Counted from the first letter of the stretch, positions 44,501 through 57,753 are shown. The stretch is DNA of 64,000 nt from Hydractinia symbiolongicarpus (GCF_029227915.1 NC_079877.1:12523351-12587350), one strand, 5' to 3'. Notes: generated by a model not told the origin, from the letters alone. Made by a program: numbers and translations.

Positions 44501-47500
44501 CCTGTACGTTTAGTAAAAATTTGATCATGACTATTCAATATTGCTTAAAATATGTTTTGCATCTTGTTTTATTTGTTTTGTTTTTTTGTGTTGCACATTT
44601 TAGAAGTAAACAATTAAAAGTGTACTCTAAACTTGCAAAATACATTTTTCAGGATGCTGGTGATTTCTCTAGTTTTCAGTTGCAAGGTTTAATGAAGCGT
44701 GGCAAGATTACACAGCAGATCGATTCCCTAAGAAAGGAAATGACCAATACTTTATCGGATCAATTTTTAGAAATTCATAAAGACATTAACTTCAAGTCAG
44801 ACCAGAGCTACATTGAATCAAAGAGAATTGCATCAGATTCAAAGGCAAGTTATATATTTATCAAAGCTTTCAAATCTAAGGAGGAGAATGTTTTGTTTAA
44901 TACGAACTTGGAGGATGACTACCATCGATTCAAAGAGCTTGATGAAGAATCCAATGAACAGTCAAGTCATTACAGAAGACTGCAACGTGTACCTGCAAAG
45001 TTTGAGGTATTGAAGTCATTGCAACCAGTAGGTTTGAAATTTCTATCTGATGGTTCATCTGATGAGGAAAACGTCACAAGTACAACGCAAGCAGAAAATG
45101 TTAATCATGGAAGTACGAGCTCTGCTGAAAAACAAAAACAGGACGATGTGGAGTATATGTCCACTGATTCTGATGACAGTGATTTTGCAGAAACTGCTAC
45201 CAATCCAGAGAGCGTTGTTATTAATAATGTGTTGCCTGTACTCATAAATAAAAAGAAAAAAATAGAAATTATAGAGATGAAAGATAGTAGCATGGCTGAA
45301 TTGAATTTACCAAACAATTTTGAATCAAAAAAGGATTTTAAAGGTGAAAAGACTACTGACAAAACTACCATTACATTTGATTCTAAAATTTTACCAGATA
45401 GTTCAAACAAACCTAACGATGAGCCAGCAGTTGTGTCACAAGAGGAAATGCTTTCACCTATTTCACCTCTTTCGAAGGTCATCGATGTCGATGCAGATTC
45501 TAGCAAACTTTTACCAATGCAGCAATCCGCTACACAGGAGGGTGTTGATTCAGAAGAAAGGGAGATATTACCTACTTCATCCTCAGAGATTACTCAACAT
45601 AACAAGGAAACAAGTTTTGTCCAACAGTTTTCAAATACAGTAGCAGAGAAAACAAAGGTTTGTAACAATACTGTCATAATGTGGATTTCACGATGATTTT
45701 GTTTATGAAAAGTGACAAATATAAATTTTGTTGAATTCAGGAGGAGCTGGTGGCTTTTCAAGAAGATCTCAAACATGAGCAATATGAATTACAGCAGAAC
45801 GCACTAAAACTATCAAGACAAGCTGCTACGGTGTCGAGTGAGAAATACCAAGATGTTCAGGTATAAAATTACTGAAATTACACAGGAAACACATTTGCAA
45901 TACCTACCCTCGTGTAACTGAAGTCGTTTTGTGCTAGTTTACGTTTTCTGATATTACTTTCTTTTGATTTTAATTTTAGGCAACAGAAATGTTTTTCTAA
46001 TTCTACGAATAATTATTTTTTAAGTGTTTTCAGCTTTACTGGTTTCCAGTTTTTACAAATCTCCTGAATTTTCTCGTCTCTTAAAAAACATTCTTTGGAC
46101 TACCTTATATGATTGGAGTACTACTGGCAAGATTTTAAAAACCATAACAACAACACAGAACTTCTTGATGATTATCAACTTTGCATTGTATAATAAATCA
46201 GGAAAAATAAAATATAAAGGCGTAACAGTTATCATAATTTAACCTTATTCGTGCTCGTCCCCCCCCCCCCCCCTGTTTGACTTTTTTTGACACTTCTAAC
46301 TTTTATTAGCTCACAATAATTCATATTAAAATTTTTTTAAGGGGAATTATGCCATGGTGGTGTGGCTATGACAATCATTTTTTCAAGTGCAGTGAAATTG
46401 TGCAGAGTTTTTTTAAGGGGACTTGTTAGTGTATACATTGTTACATTTTTTGTTAATTACAATATTGTGACTACATTCCAAGCAATTAGGGAAATCCTAA
46501 ATCTTAGCTGTTATTTTTTCATCTCTGCGAATTTGACGAGGTCATTGCCAAAATAATCATTTCAGTACTTTTTTTGATCAAGTTGTTACTTGAGGCCTGG
46601 CAAACACTTGGGTAAGTTTCATGCCAAATAAAAAACAAGGGGTGATGGGGGAAGCCGCCCCTGTTCCAGCATTGTGAAGCCCTCAAATAGACCAGCAGGA
46701 ATAAGGATAATGGTGTTAGAAAAAGTCAAGAATTTGAAAGTTGTATTCTTCCCATCTAATTATTGGAGACATAACTTTAAACATCCAACAAAGTTGATTT
46801 GGCTAATTTCATATTTTTTCTTACAGGAGTTGCTCCAATTGTTTGGAATACCTTACTTAGTCAGTCCGATGGAAGCTGAAGCTCAATGTGCTCAACTCGA
46901 TTACTCAAATCTTACAGACGGTTCTGTGACGGACGATTCTGATATATTTTTGTTCGGTGGGGAAACGGTTTATAAGAATGTGTTCGATCAAAACAAGTAC
47001 ACTGAACTGTACATTTCCAAAACTTTAAAAGAAACTCTACGTAAGTATTTTTGGTGTTGTTTTTTAGTTAGTTGTGATCCAACGAACACATCCAAGGGAG
47101 TTTAGTAAATTAGGGAAAAATTTTCATTACTCTTCTAAGGAAGCATATATTATTTACTTTTTCTTAGACCTTGATCGTCCAAAATTAATCGCACTGGCTA
47201 TGTTAACTGGAAGTGACTACACAGAAGGGATGCAAGGTTGTTTTTTTTTGTTTTCTCTTCTGAATTCTTTTTTACCATTCTCATTTAAACCCAAAAGGCT
47301 GATTATAGCGATTTTTAAAGTATTAACTTATTACTACAAATAAAAAATACAATTTATTAGTTATAAACTTTCTTTTTTAAAATGTATCAACTTGGTAAAT
47401 TTAACAAGCGACATTTATTTCAATTAATTCTTCGTGTTTTTCGCAAGTAGACTTCATCCTGATCGAATGGACTAAGTTGTTTGCTAGAACTGCACAAGAG

Positions 47501-50500
47501 TTTTTAAACCAAAAAATACACAAAACATTGTTTCTACGATCAAGTTTTTATAAAAACAACAACTTTGAAAAACATTTAAAAAGCTGAAAAACCTTTTTAA
47601 TAATTAGAATATATTATAATAAAAAAATCACTTTAGTTTTAGCGATATTTTTTAATGCTCAAAGCGAAACAGTCACCTCCGGACTGAAGGAATCTTATTA
47701 AATTCCAGCTGGCCTGTTTAAGTTAGCAGAGGCAAATTTGAACAATCGAGCTGATTATGTACTCATGTGGTTCTAAAGAATATTTCAAAGTAAATTTCAC
47801 AACTAGTCAGCTCTTCTCGTGTGAAAATTTCTAAGTTGTAGCTGTGTACCTGTTGTTTGGCCTCGATGTCGTGTTGTTTGGCCTCGATGTCATGTTCAGT
47901 ATTTCTTCATTTACTGTTAGGGTTAGGGTTAAGGACAATTGTCATTCTTTTACTTACATTTACCTAAATTTACATTTATTTACATTGTCATACACTATTT
48001 TATATAATTTTACATCCAGGCGTGGGTGGAGTAACAGCAATGGAAATCCTACACGAATTCTCTCGAGATGAAGCACAAGAAACATTAAACCATTTAAAGT
48101 AAGTCAAATTTGCGAGAGGTTTTATGTATTTATAAAATTTCTTCATTCAGAAATTGTGTACTTTTGATAATTTGTTACCTACTTTGTTTGTTAAAGGGAA
48201 TGGATGTTGAAGATGAGAAGTGGAAAAGAAGTTTTTGCACCTGGTTGTAACCTTCTATCAAAATTAGTAAGCTTGTTAATTTTTATCATTGTGATCAGTG
48301 TCTCGTGTGTATTAAGAGTGTATTGTAAATAACTTTTCATACTGAATCCAAACATATCAAAGAAATTATGAATCTAAATTTTTAAGAAGCGTGAATTTGG
48401 TGAAAAAAAATCATAAACAAAGCAAAGTGAAAACTGTTGTTATAAAAAAAATTTTTTTTACGGTTCAGCCTGTGCGTATCGCGTTTCTCGCGAAAAATGG
48501 CTACCTGTAAAGTTAGTATTAGTAGTTAAAAGAATACTCTTTGTTTTTTATAAAAACATTAGTACCAGATAATTAGTATTAGTAACTTTCTGATGTCCTC
48601 AAGATTATGTTTATTTCGTTGTTGCTGTTGTGTTTTCCCGCCAAAATGTCTTTAAACAGAGACTTGAGAATGAATAATAATTCTGTATCTGTAGTTTATA
48701 TCTTTTTGAGATTGTGCTTACTAAGACTGCATGCGTTTCTTATAGAAAAGGTCCGATTTACCAAGAAACTTCAACTCTGACGACATTTGGAAAGCATACT
48801 TGGAACCTACTGTCGATACATCCGACGAACGTTTTGAGTGGGGAACACCAGATATTACTGCTATCAAGGAGTATCTTTTCAATTTAAAAGTCTAAAATGT
48901 TAAGCTTTTAATAATTTTCATTTTCACAAACTCCCCGTACAACTATCGCGCTTTACTATATTCGTCATGGTCGTTCTTTGGAATATGCTGTTCATTATGC
49001 AGTGAAAGCACATTTCTAGATTTTTCCTGCCTGAATGGTGCCAAGTGCTCTCTGAACTGGAGTTGGCTATGTCCAGACACTCACAGGTAAACAACATGGT
49101 AGACCCAGCCGGAGAGAATAAGCATATAGTCTATGGCTTAGTTTGTAGTACAGAAATGTAGCATGTAGTTTATGCTCTATCTATATTATCGAGCAGAGCA
49201 TATATAACTTGTGGCATATATGATACAAGTACAGGATATTACATCCCGACATTTACAGCTTCTAACTTTTCCTTTCACGACACGAAGTACATACAAAAAA
49301 TTGTAGTTATTAGCTTAGAAAATAATTTTGTGAGTTTAAAATGCTCTGCACAAATTTTAAACCAAACGATGTTTATTCTAGTATCTTGTGAGAATTTCGC
49401 ATTTTTACGAAACACATTTGTGCAAACAAATGCGCTATTTTTCCCACTGCATAGTAAACGATGGAAGAGAGGTTGGCGTAATTAGGGAAGTCCTTTACTC
49501 TCCTTAACTGTTGTGAAGATTCGCTAACGAAAAATTGGGATGGTTAAGCTCTCGCACTGATGAAATATTGTCACCTGTTATGAGAAAGTGGAAAGGAAAT
49601 AAAGAAGTAAGTTTTATGGCTACTTTATGGTAGATTGGAACCTTGGTTTTATTGCGAATTTATTCACTGTAAAAAAACTATAAATGTTGACCGCTGTGTC
49701 CAGATATACCTCAGCCAGATTATATTTTATTCGTCTGGTTTAATTTTAAGGCGAATCTCCACGGGACTACTTTTACAACGATCGCCGTCAATACTTGAAT
49801 TTGATTTGTCGCGTTTTTCATCATGACGAAAAGTTGAATTGGTTTCTACTTTTCGTCACAAAAATATTCGTCAATATCGTCCAGTGACGATTCGGCTTTA
49901 CGACGATTTTTTGATTTTTTCTCGCGGATTAAATCGTGCAAAAATTATAGTTAACTTTCAGTCAAACATTTCTCTATTTAAAACGAACCCTCTGGTTCCT
50001 TACACTTTTTAAACCGAACATAGAAATATAATCATATTTTTACCTCGAGCACAAATTTAAACTGTTGTAAATATTTTGTCCCTGTCACGAACTTTCGGTT
50101 TTCTCAGGCTATAAACGCCTTGTGTGAATTTTAATGACATTTAATCCATCTTTGTCGATTAATTAATAAAACTTATGTGCGACATCGTCCGTCGTATTGA
50201 CAAGGGAGTCACAAACAAGAAAGCGTCTAGCAATGAAACCTAATGATTTGTGTTCTGCATGTATACAGACTACTTAATTTCCCTCACATGCATGGGTTGA
50301 CCCGTAACCCGTTGGAAAATTAGCTAGGTAATGTCGATATGTACCTAATTTATACATTCAGAACAGAACTCACGTTGTTAACAGTATTTCCAACGCTGAT
50401 GTGATTATATCCTGTATAAAATATTCGAAAGAATAATAATTTTAGAAGAAAATACTGTTTCGTCTGCCGTATATTGTTTAATGCCATTTTGATTAATTTT

Positions 50501-51021
50501 AGAAGCAAAAAACATTGGATAAATTCTTCGTCCCGGTTCTTGCGCAAAATGACGTCATCAGTAAACGGTTACGAAATGTATTGGATGTAATGAACGGCCC
50601 TAATAAAAAGAATGACGTAAGCAGCGCCGAAAGTTCAAAAAAAACGAAACAAAAAAGAAAGGCGATGGAGAGCGAAGCTACAGCTAGCACCAGTACTTCT
50701 CCTTACTTTGATAACGATTTTGTAGAAGTCAGTAAACGTGGGCGTGTAAAAACAACGAAGTGTACGATGACTGTGAGTAGCAACGAGAAGGTTCAAGCTA
50801 AGAAAGAAGAAAACTTATTAAAAGCAGCTGCGGAAAGATTAAAACCTTTACCCCCGTTTGTTAGAGTCAATAAGATAAACAAAGCTATAAGTAAAAGGCT
50901 ACAAGGTCGGGGGAAAAGAAAAGCAAGAGGAAAAAATCGAACCTTGACAATACTTAATCAAATTAACTCGATCCCAGATGTTATGAAGCCACTTGTAAGC
51001 AGCGAGTCTGACTCTGATTGA
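41559..51021 (+). CDS. ERCC5: XPG/ERCC5 structure-specific DNA repair endonuclease
   Basis: Fifteen exons (41559-41646, 41746-41921, 42376-42491, 43023-43112, 43201-43267, 43723-43875, 44653-45657, 45741-45860, 46827-47040, 47168-47236, 48020-48098, 48197-48266, 48746-48870, 49519-49606, 50503-51021) sum to exactly 993 codons including stop. The N domain starts [20 protein letters not shown] and carries the catalytic VFDGG. A long acidic spacer follows, with [18 protein letters not shown], the conserved TFIIH-contact part. The I domain has SPMEAEAQC and [12 protein letters not shown], then LTGSDYTEG and [11 protein letters not shown] (helix-hairpin-helix). All acidic metal ligands visible are present. 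The C-terminus has a PCNA-binding box, QKTLDKFF, and basic nuclear signals (KRKARGKNR). XPG makes the 3' incision in nucleotide-excision repair. The large exon 44653-45657 encodes most of the spacer and is the least conserved part. The protein is shorter than the human one, mainly in the spacer. Confidence 0.96.
46260..46274. repeat. Poly-C tract in an XPG intron
   Basis: A run of about 14-15 C in otherwise AT-rich intron sequence. It is a likely site of length variation or sequencing error. Confidence 0.9.
47852..47938. repeat. 20-bp tandem pair and short telomere-like run in an XPG intron
   Basis: GTTGTTTGGCCTCGATGTC occurs twice in a row (about 47852-47893). Thirty bases later comes GTTAGGGTTAGGGTTAAGG, three TTAGGG-like units. 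The run is short and may be chance or the scar of a repaired break. Confidence 0.7.
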
Positions 51022-51095
51022 GTGAAGGAAAATGTAATTTATGAATTGTAAATATTGAAATACACATCTAACATGAAATTCATTCAAAAATATTT

Positions 51096-51101
51096 ATTAC
51101 A
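51096..51101 (-). promoter_or_regulatory. Probable polyadenylation signal of the P450 gene
   Basis: TTTATT on the plus strand gives AATAAA on the minus strand, 123 bases beyond the P450 stop codon. It lies 75 bases past the XPG stop, so the two convergent transcripts probably overlap at their 3' ends. Confidence 0.55.
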
Positions 51102-51223
51102 ACATATTAGAGTTCTTTATAAAAATTAAAACACCAGTTGTAAAATGCCCATTTTGGCTTGTTATTTGTAATGTTATTTGTCAACGCAGTCTCGTTCTCA
51201 AAATTGAGAAAAACAGAAGCTGA

Positions 51224-54200
51224 TTACGTGCTTCTTTGTTTAAGCTGCAACATGATTGGTTCGTCGATTGATGACGTAGCTTGTACGGTAAAATCTGAGG
51301 AAGTTGTAATATTTTTATCGTCCTTCAAAGTTATTTCATAGCGCTGTAAGATTCTTGCAAGTGCTAATTTGAGTGCAATGATTGCCATACGGAAGCCGAG
51401 ACATTTTCTTAGCCCTGCTCCGAAAGGTAGATAGGCGGACCCTTTCTTTACAGTCGGGTCACTAAAGAAAAAAATTGTACCACTTATCTGTTCAGTCAAT
51501 GTCATTGAATAAAATAGATAGCCGTGAGACGTCATTGTAAAGGGAAAAAACATGTGGCCGAAGTGATTTTTGAATGTATTTGTTGCTAAAGCAATCTAAT
51601 TAATCGAGTCAAACATTAGTGTGACCTCTGTTGCCTCGCTTAACAATATGCTAAACCACCAGGTATTACATTGTATCAAGTTATTAAATATATATCATGA
51701 TGATGAATAGAATTTAAAAAAGTGTACCTAAATCGATCTGGATTGAAGGTTTGTGGGTCTTCCCAATAAGTCGCATCATAATGCATTGCGCGCACCGGTA
51801 TGAAGATGTTGGAACCTTTCTCGAATGTCATCGCCTCGATTTTACATGTCTCATTACACTCCCTCATCAAAATATAAGCTAAAAATAAATTTAAATTAGA
51901 AATCTACCATCAGATAACGTCACACTTAGACAAAGCAGACCAAAAAGTCCCCAATTCCTCTGCATTCTATGATATTGGGAACGGCGAGAAGATGTCGATA
52001 TTTTGGGAGTGTGCTGATAAATTAAAGTGGATGAACTTTAATTCGTAGGCCTTTGATGAAGAGGGGGTAATAATAGTTGAAGGGTATTTTTTCATTTTAG
52101 ATTTGAGTGGAATTGTCAAAATTTTCATAAAGAGAGGTGTTAATAAATTGAAATGGGTTTCGCAATTTTGTGTTGTCTACCCTCCAATTAGGTTATCAAA
52201 ACTAGGGTGCATTGTTCCAGGGATATTTTTTGTATTTATGTATATATGTGACTGGTATAAGATTGAAAAACTATCACTTTCCTATCAAAAAATTTCTGTT
52301 TCAAACTACTTTGAAGTTTATAAACTTCTTTCAGACAAAAATGGGCGTTACCCGATGGATGAAGTCGCAGTGTTTCGTCAATGACGTGTTCCAAGTACAT
52401 CATTTCTCTGTTTACATTTTCCCACGTGGGAAAACCTTCTTCCCCTGCTAATGCTCCAATATCTTCATAAATCTTCTCCTGTACCTGTTTGTGCTTAGCA
52501 ATATAATACATGGCCATAGCTAACGTTGAACTAGTCGCGACATGTACCGCTGTTAAAATTACAATTCCCTGTGCCAGGATATCTTCGTCCAGTAATACGT
52601 TACCACTGGTATCTGGTCCTTCCTTTTGAACATTAAATAACGCTTCAAGAACGTCCTAAAACAGATTGCATGGTATGACAACCCGGTTTAATTCAACGGT
52701 CCCCTTTTTTAATTATCCTTTCATGATGAGGACCGCGATGATTTATCCATACGAATTTATATAATTACTACTAAAGCCACTACTAGCATTTGTGTTTCTT
52801 ATATTTGAAAAGTAAACATGAAAGCAAAAGACTATATATTGTGTCTGGATGTGAGTTAGAATGAACACGCTCACTGTCAAAACAAACTAAATACCATACT
52901 TCATAACCACTTCATGATGTTGGAAAAGCAAAAATATATTTACCTTATATTTTCCACCCTCCTCTTTTCGTCTACCGGCAACTACGCCAAGTGCTGTGTC
53001 TATAAAAGGCTGTAATTGGTTCTTAAACGCTGAAGGTATGTATTTGACTAGATGTTGCCCAAACGGTAAAGCAGCGACAGTGTTAACCCACTTAGGTGGT
53101 TGAGTAAACTCCTTCGTTAAATTGATGAGTGTCTTGTTGAAATCGGATTGGTTTGGGCAATCGAGGGTAAATACTATTGAGAGCAGTGTCTCCATGATGA
53201 AGCCTTTACTGTGACTACATAATAGATGAGAAAAGTTAAAGGTTCGACCTAAATGAGTATTGTTGCAAAAACTTTAGGAAAGCTTCAGATGACTACTCTC
53301 TAAAGGTACATTTTATAGCAAAAATTTAACTTTTTTCTAAAAAAGACATGAAAGATATAATCCTAAGTTTATGTCTATCGGAAAGCTGAATACTTTTTTC
53401 ACACATACCCTAAAATAACTTAAGTAAAGATATTTTATTTTCATAGACACCTAACCTCGTTCCCAGGGCTTTTCTACGCCAGTGATATTCAGCGGGCGAA
53501 GTTGATAGACACCTTATCAAATGAAAAGTGTACCTTACATCGAAATAATTTCTTTAGACACATGCAGTTATATAAAAACACACCAGTGCTGGTCAAAAAA
53601 TGTCGAGACTGCTAATTTTCGTCTTCAAAGTTATTATACATAATTTATGTTGTCTCTGCGACGTCGCACTTCGCGGTGATTAATTATCTTGAATTGACTA
53701 ATCTTCACCAATTTTTGAATAAAATTTGCGAAAGTTAGTCAACTTACAGTTCGCTGTTAATGCACTTAGTGTTGAATACGATACCTTAAGTCATAACTTT
53801 AGTTAATTAATTCTGGCTATGACATACTTTCGCGAGGTCCAACAAAATTCAATGCTCGAAAAATAATTTTCGCGAACCAGTTTTGTCGATTTTCTTGCGT
53901 GAATGAATAATTTTAGGGTTTTCCGCAAAGATTTTTTTTACGAATCAATTGATTTTTCGCAATTTTATTGAGACATATTTGCAGAATAGATAGCATTTAA
54001 TTGAGCTCGATCATCTCACAGAGGCTGGCAGTTATTTTTATCGGCCACTACACAAGAAAATTTAACGAGAAAAACTGAAGAAGAAGAAAAAAATCGAAAC
54101 GAAGCGAAATGAAGCGAATTTAATATTAGCAAAAGCAATTTTGCACAGACAAATTTTGCATATATGGATAAAATGTTCTAAATTCGCAAAAATTAACCAA

Positions 54201-57171
54201 CTTGAGGAATTCATTTTTCATTTTTTTATTGAAATTTTATTAGAAGTACCGGCTAGAAAATATTACTGTCTATTTTGTCTTTGCTCCTGCAAAAGTAAGG
54301 ATTTTAAAATAGCTGTAATTACTCATTATCAACCTCGTTCCCAGGGCATTTTGCCTTGTTGATGAAGTTAAACGGCTCAGGGGCCACAAGACCCTGGGGA
54401 CGAGGTTGACTCATTATCGTCTTGAAAATTGGTCAAAAAGCATCCGTTGACACAATTTTGTATTATAGAATTTTTAAAGAGATCATTTATTATTCAGTAA
54501 TGTTTAAAAATACAATAAAAATCATATTTCTTACCTAACAACGTCAAAAGATTCCTTCTTCTTCTCTACTTCGTCCAACTTTTCTAAGTAGGTGTCTACA
54601 GCTTTGTTGATTAATGGACTCATATTTTGTAAACTGTGTGGAGTGAAGAATGGTGTAAGCAATGCACGAACGTACTTCCATTTGTCATCTTTTAGCAATG
54701 TGATCATGTTGTCACATGGCCATGGAAGATCAATGAAAAACTATGAAAAAAGAATGGGACAGTTTGAGGGGCCTTCAAATTTCCTATAGTAATTAAATTT
54801 TATTATATAATGTCGTTACACCTACATTGTTCAAATATGTGTTTGAGCGAATTCCCCCATTCATCCTTTCTAGTTCGCTTTAGCAAGATGAAAATTTGAA
54901 TGCGGGGACGTTCTCTTTTCTATTTTAGTCATTTTAGTAAAAAAGAAATGATGAAAAATGGTTGTGATTTTATATTACCCTTTTTGTATTTTTTCCTATT
55001 AAAAAAATTATTTTTTTATTTAAATTAACTATTCTATCGATGACATAAAATCAAAAATACGACAAAAACGATTTGGGTGTTCAATTTATCCTAAAGAGCT
55101 TCTTAAATCCCTATTATTATCCAGCCTCGTTTTCGGCCGCATGGAGTTATGTACCAGTCTACTTGAAGGTGTAGCGAAGGTGTCTTCTTATCGTCTCAAA
55201 TTAAATACACTTAATAAGATTTACCTTATGTTGTGTGGCAAAACGCGTATATGTTGAAATGATAAGATCCATAAGATAAGTAATTACCAATGCAAATAAA
55301 CATATTTGTTTAATAAATGTTAGTTTGAATCTGTTTTATAATCCTGACTCTGTGTGAAGGTATAATCTCTAATCTCATGTTTACACTTTTTAACTGCTGC
55401 ATTGAGACTGTTCATAGACTTCCTTATGCTGGTAAACTCTTCTTAGGGAGATCTTTTGTCTGTATTAAATATTTTCAGCAAATCTGTTTGATTTTTTTTA
55501 TTTAGTGTACTGAACATTTAAGTAGAACAGCCGACATCGTATCAAATTGTTGGACTTTAAAACAATCCTTAATTAGAGTTTTTCTTGGGCGAAAACTAAC
55601 TCAATGGAAAAAACCTTCGCGGGAATGTTCGCGGTATTTCCCTGATTTTCTAAAAATAAGCGAATGAATGTTCGCGGTATTTCCCTGATTTTCTAAAAAT
55701 AAGCGAAGTTAAGTCGTCCCATCCAAAACATTCTTTGGCTCCAATCGCAAAAAAATATTTTTCTGCCAACCATAAAAAAAAACACTTTGCTTTGTGTAAA
55801 GGATAGAGCACAGTCAATCAATTTAATACAAGTTATATGAATTTAATGTTGCATAGAAAAAAATCATTGTCTAGTGCGAGAACCTGCCTCTTTTCGGTAT
55901 TAAATTCCTGTGAAAATTACAAAAAATGTTTTTCGCTGAAATGAGCTTTGTCTTTTATTATAACCTTAGTTGATTTCAGGCTATGGCGTTGTTAAAATTA
56001 TATATGCCGTAAAACAATCTCTACTTGTTTACTTCGTACCCAGGCTTTAAATGTAGTAAAGGAAAGGTTTGTAGGTAATGTTTAAATTTCGTCCCCAAAT
56101 TACTTTCAAAGCACCTGAACTTTGAATAACAAAAAATGACTGTGTAAAACAATACATGCATTGCGTAAATGGGACACTGATCGACTGTCGACGATCGACG
56201 ATCGACACTGATTTGCAAGCAGGTTAATTAAAATCAATTTATTAATAATAACTATTAATTAAATGATTACTTAACCTCAATACAAACTTAACAAGATTCA
56301 TGTTCCTGCTCCCCTGCTTACATCGTCAAAAAACAGTAATGGTATTATAGTTTTGTTTTACACTGGCACACAGTATAGGATAGTCGAAGTATAGGATTTC
56401 ACAAACCCTTCCTTTAATCTGAATACAAATAAAATATTACATGCAACTCACATATTAGACAATAACATATTTAATATAATATGGGTATACTATTCCAACC
56501 TCGATCCCAGGACTTTTAGCGTGTCTTGATGCGTTAAAGACATCATTTTAATCGGTTGCATCTTATGAAATATAACTATGTATACCTCGAGCGCATAAAT
56601 CTACACACGTTTCATCCTAAATCAAAAATGTCTACCGCCCTGGAACCGAGTTTGGTTAATATTCCTTAAACCTCTTTTGTTTTACGCCGGTATGTCTAAG
56701 CTTGTTTTTTTTCTCTGCGATCTAACAAATACGAAATAAAACGTGCCTTGCAAAGCAGACTATGCTCTACAGCGGTGAAATCAAAATGGTATTCATTTCT
56801 TACAGACTGGTTTTACGATAGTACATGTAAAGTGAATTGGGTACGAAGTAATAATTACTTACTTTTCTATTTTGAAAATGTTGAAATTTTTTCCCCAAAA
56901 TTTCTTTTGCAATGCTTTCTTCACCAACAACAGTAACGGGTTCGCCTTGATAGTGGAAATCGTACACCTTGCCATATTTTTTGTAGTAAAATTCCAGTAG
57001 AGTATGTAAATTGAAGCCACTTTGCCGCAAGTCCCAATAATTCCCCAAAAACGGTACAATTCCTGGACCAACATATTTGGTAGATTTAAACCGACCATAT
57101 GCTAGCCAGTATAGTATGTATAATACTATTGGTATAGCAATCAAAATATATGTCGCTGCATCGAACGCCAT
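51224..57171 (-). CDS. Cytochrome P450, microsomal, CYP3-clan-like
   Basis: Six exons on the minus strand (56863-57171, 54535-54740, 52944-53214, 52352-52655, 51728-51878, 51224-51461) join in frame to 492 residues, a normal P450 length. I take ATG at 57171 because it is followed directly by a hydrophobic anchor (YILIAIPIVLYILYWLAY); an ATG 14 codons upstream is possible. A WKYVRALLTPFF C-helix follows, then the ETLR K-helix, FNPDRF and the heme loop FGAGLRKCLGF with its cysteine ligand. The sequence pattern around DLPWPCDNMITLL suggests clan 3 (CYP3/thromboxane-synthase side). The I-helix reads TAVHVATSSTLA, where AGxETT is expected, so the acid-alcohol pair used for oxygen activation is missing. 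It is otherwise intact, so an unusual activity is more likely than a pseudogene. The substrate is unknown. Confidence 0.93.
53453..53520. repeat. Partial CTCGT foldback end in a P450 intron
   Basis: AACCTCGTTCCCAGGGCTTTTCTACGCC followed by AGTGATATTC matches the left half of subfamily 1; the right half is absent or degraded. Confidence 0.55.
54330..54408. repeat. Short foldback MITE (subfamily 2) in a P450 intron
   Basis: Begins CAACCTCGTTCCCAGGGCAT and ends CCTGGGGACGAGGTTG. Nearly the same interior as the copy at 2264-2333, 52 kb away. A well-preserved, low-divergence copy. Confidence 0.85.
54741..56862. other. P450 intron 1, non-coding
   Basis: No exon is supported. It holds a 43-bp tandem duplication (AATGTTCGCGGTATTTCCC at 55624 and 55667) and a foldback-related pair of ends at 56496 and 56654. 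A small cluster of GATCGAC words lies near 56190. Confidence 0.5.
56496..56654. repeat. Longer foldback element of the CTCGT family in P450 intron 1
   Basis: CAACCTCGATCCCAGGAC at the left and GCCCTGGAACCGAGTTTGG at the right are inverted copies enclosing about 120 bp. The greater length suggests either an insertion or a less deleted ancestor of the short copies. Confidence 0.55.
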
Positions 57172-57401
57172 TTTGATCTGTAATCCAAAACACTGTTCAC
57201 TTAAAGAACACACACAACATTACCAACTACAAGTAACTGATATTTCAAAATAACTTGTCATTGGTTATACGTAATTATATGTAATTAGGTAAAAGAATTC
57301 AATCGCGACACGTAGCCAAGGGATTAGCTTTAGCTTAGACTTGTTAGCCGAAATGCTCATAAGAACGGCTTATGAACTTTGTTCACAGAAATAATAATTA
57401 A
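57172..57401. other. P450 5' flank
   Basis: This 230-bp gap between the P450 start codon and the transposon end must contain the leader and proximal promoter of the P450. No TATA box is clear. The transposon therefore sits immediately upstream of this gene. Confidence 0.4.
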
Positions 57402-57429
57402 TTAGGGATCGTCCACAAATTTCGTCCCA

Positions 57430-57690
57430 TTAACGAGACGCTATAAGACGAAAAAGTTAAAAAAAATTCGTCTCGTTTTGTTCTTAATTGAAATTGAGAC
57501 GATTTAAAAATCGTCTCATAAATATCAGGAGACGATATTTTGTCAATTCGTCTCAGAATAAAAAAAGTGGAACAAAATATTTTAAGACGAATTGAGACGA
57601 ATTGAGACGCTGCGGTAAAATCACGGAGACGAATTGAGACGAATTAAGACGCTGCGGTAAAATCACGGAGACGAATTGAGACGAACTAGG
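57430..57690. repeat. Left subterminal GAGACG array
   Basis: More than ten GAGACG or CGTCTC words (plus AAGACG variants) in 260 bp, first in mixed orientation and then mostly as direct GAGACGAATTGAGACG pairs. A block containing CTGCGGTAAAATCACG repeats twice (about 57608 and 57650). The array ends about 60 bases before the start codon of the carried gene, so it may also serve as its promoter region. Confidence 0.9.
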
Positions 57691-57753
57691 ACGACAGGGT
57701 TTCTTAAACACGAAAATTTATTTAAAAAGCTAGTGTTTTTTAAAGTGGTTTTA

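Noticed and set aside
47918-47938. Interstitial telomere
   Set aside because: Only about three TTAGGG-like units, inside an XPG intron; too short to claim.
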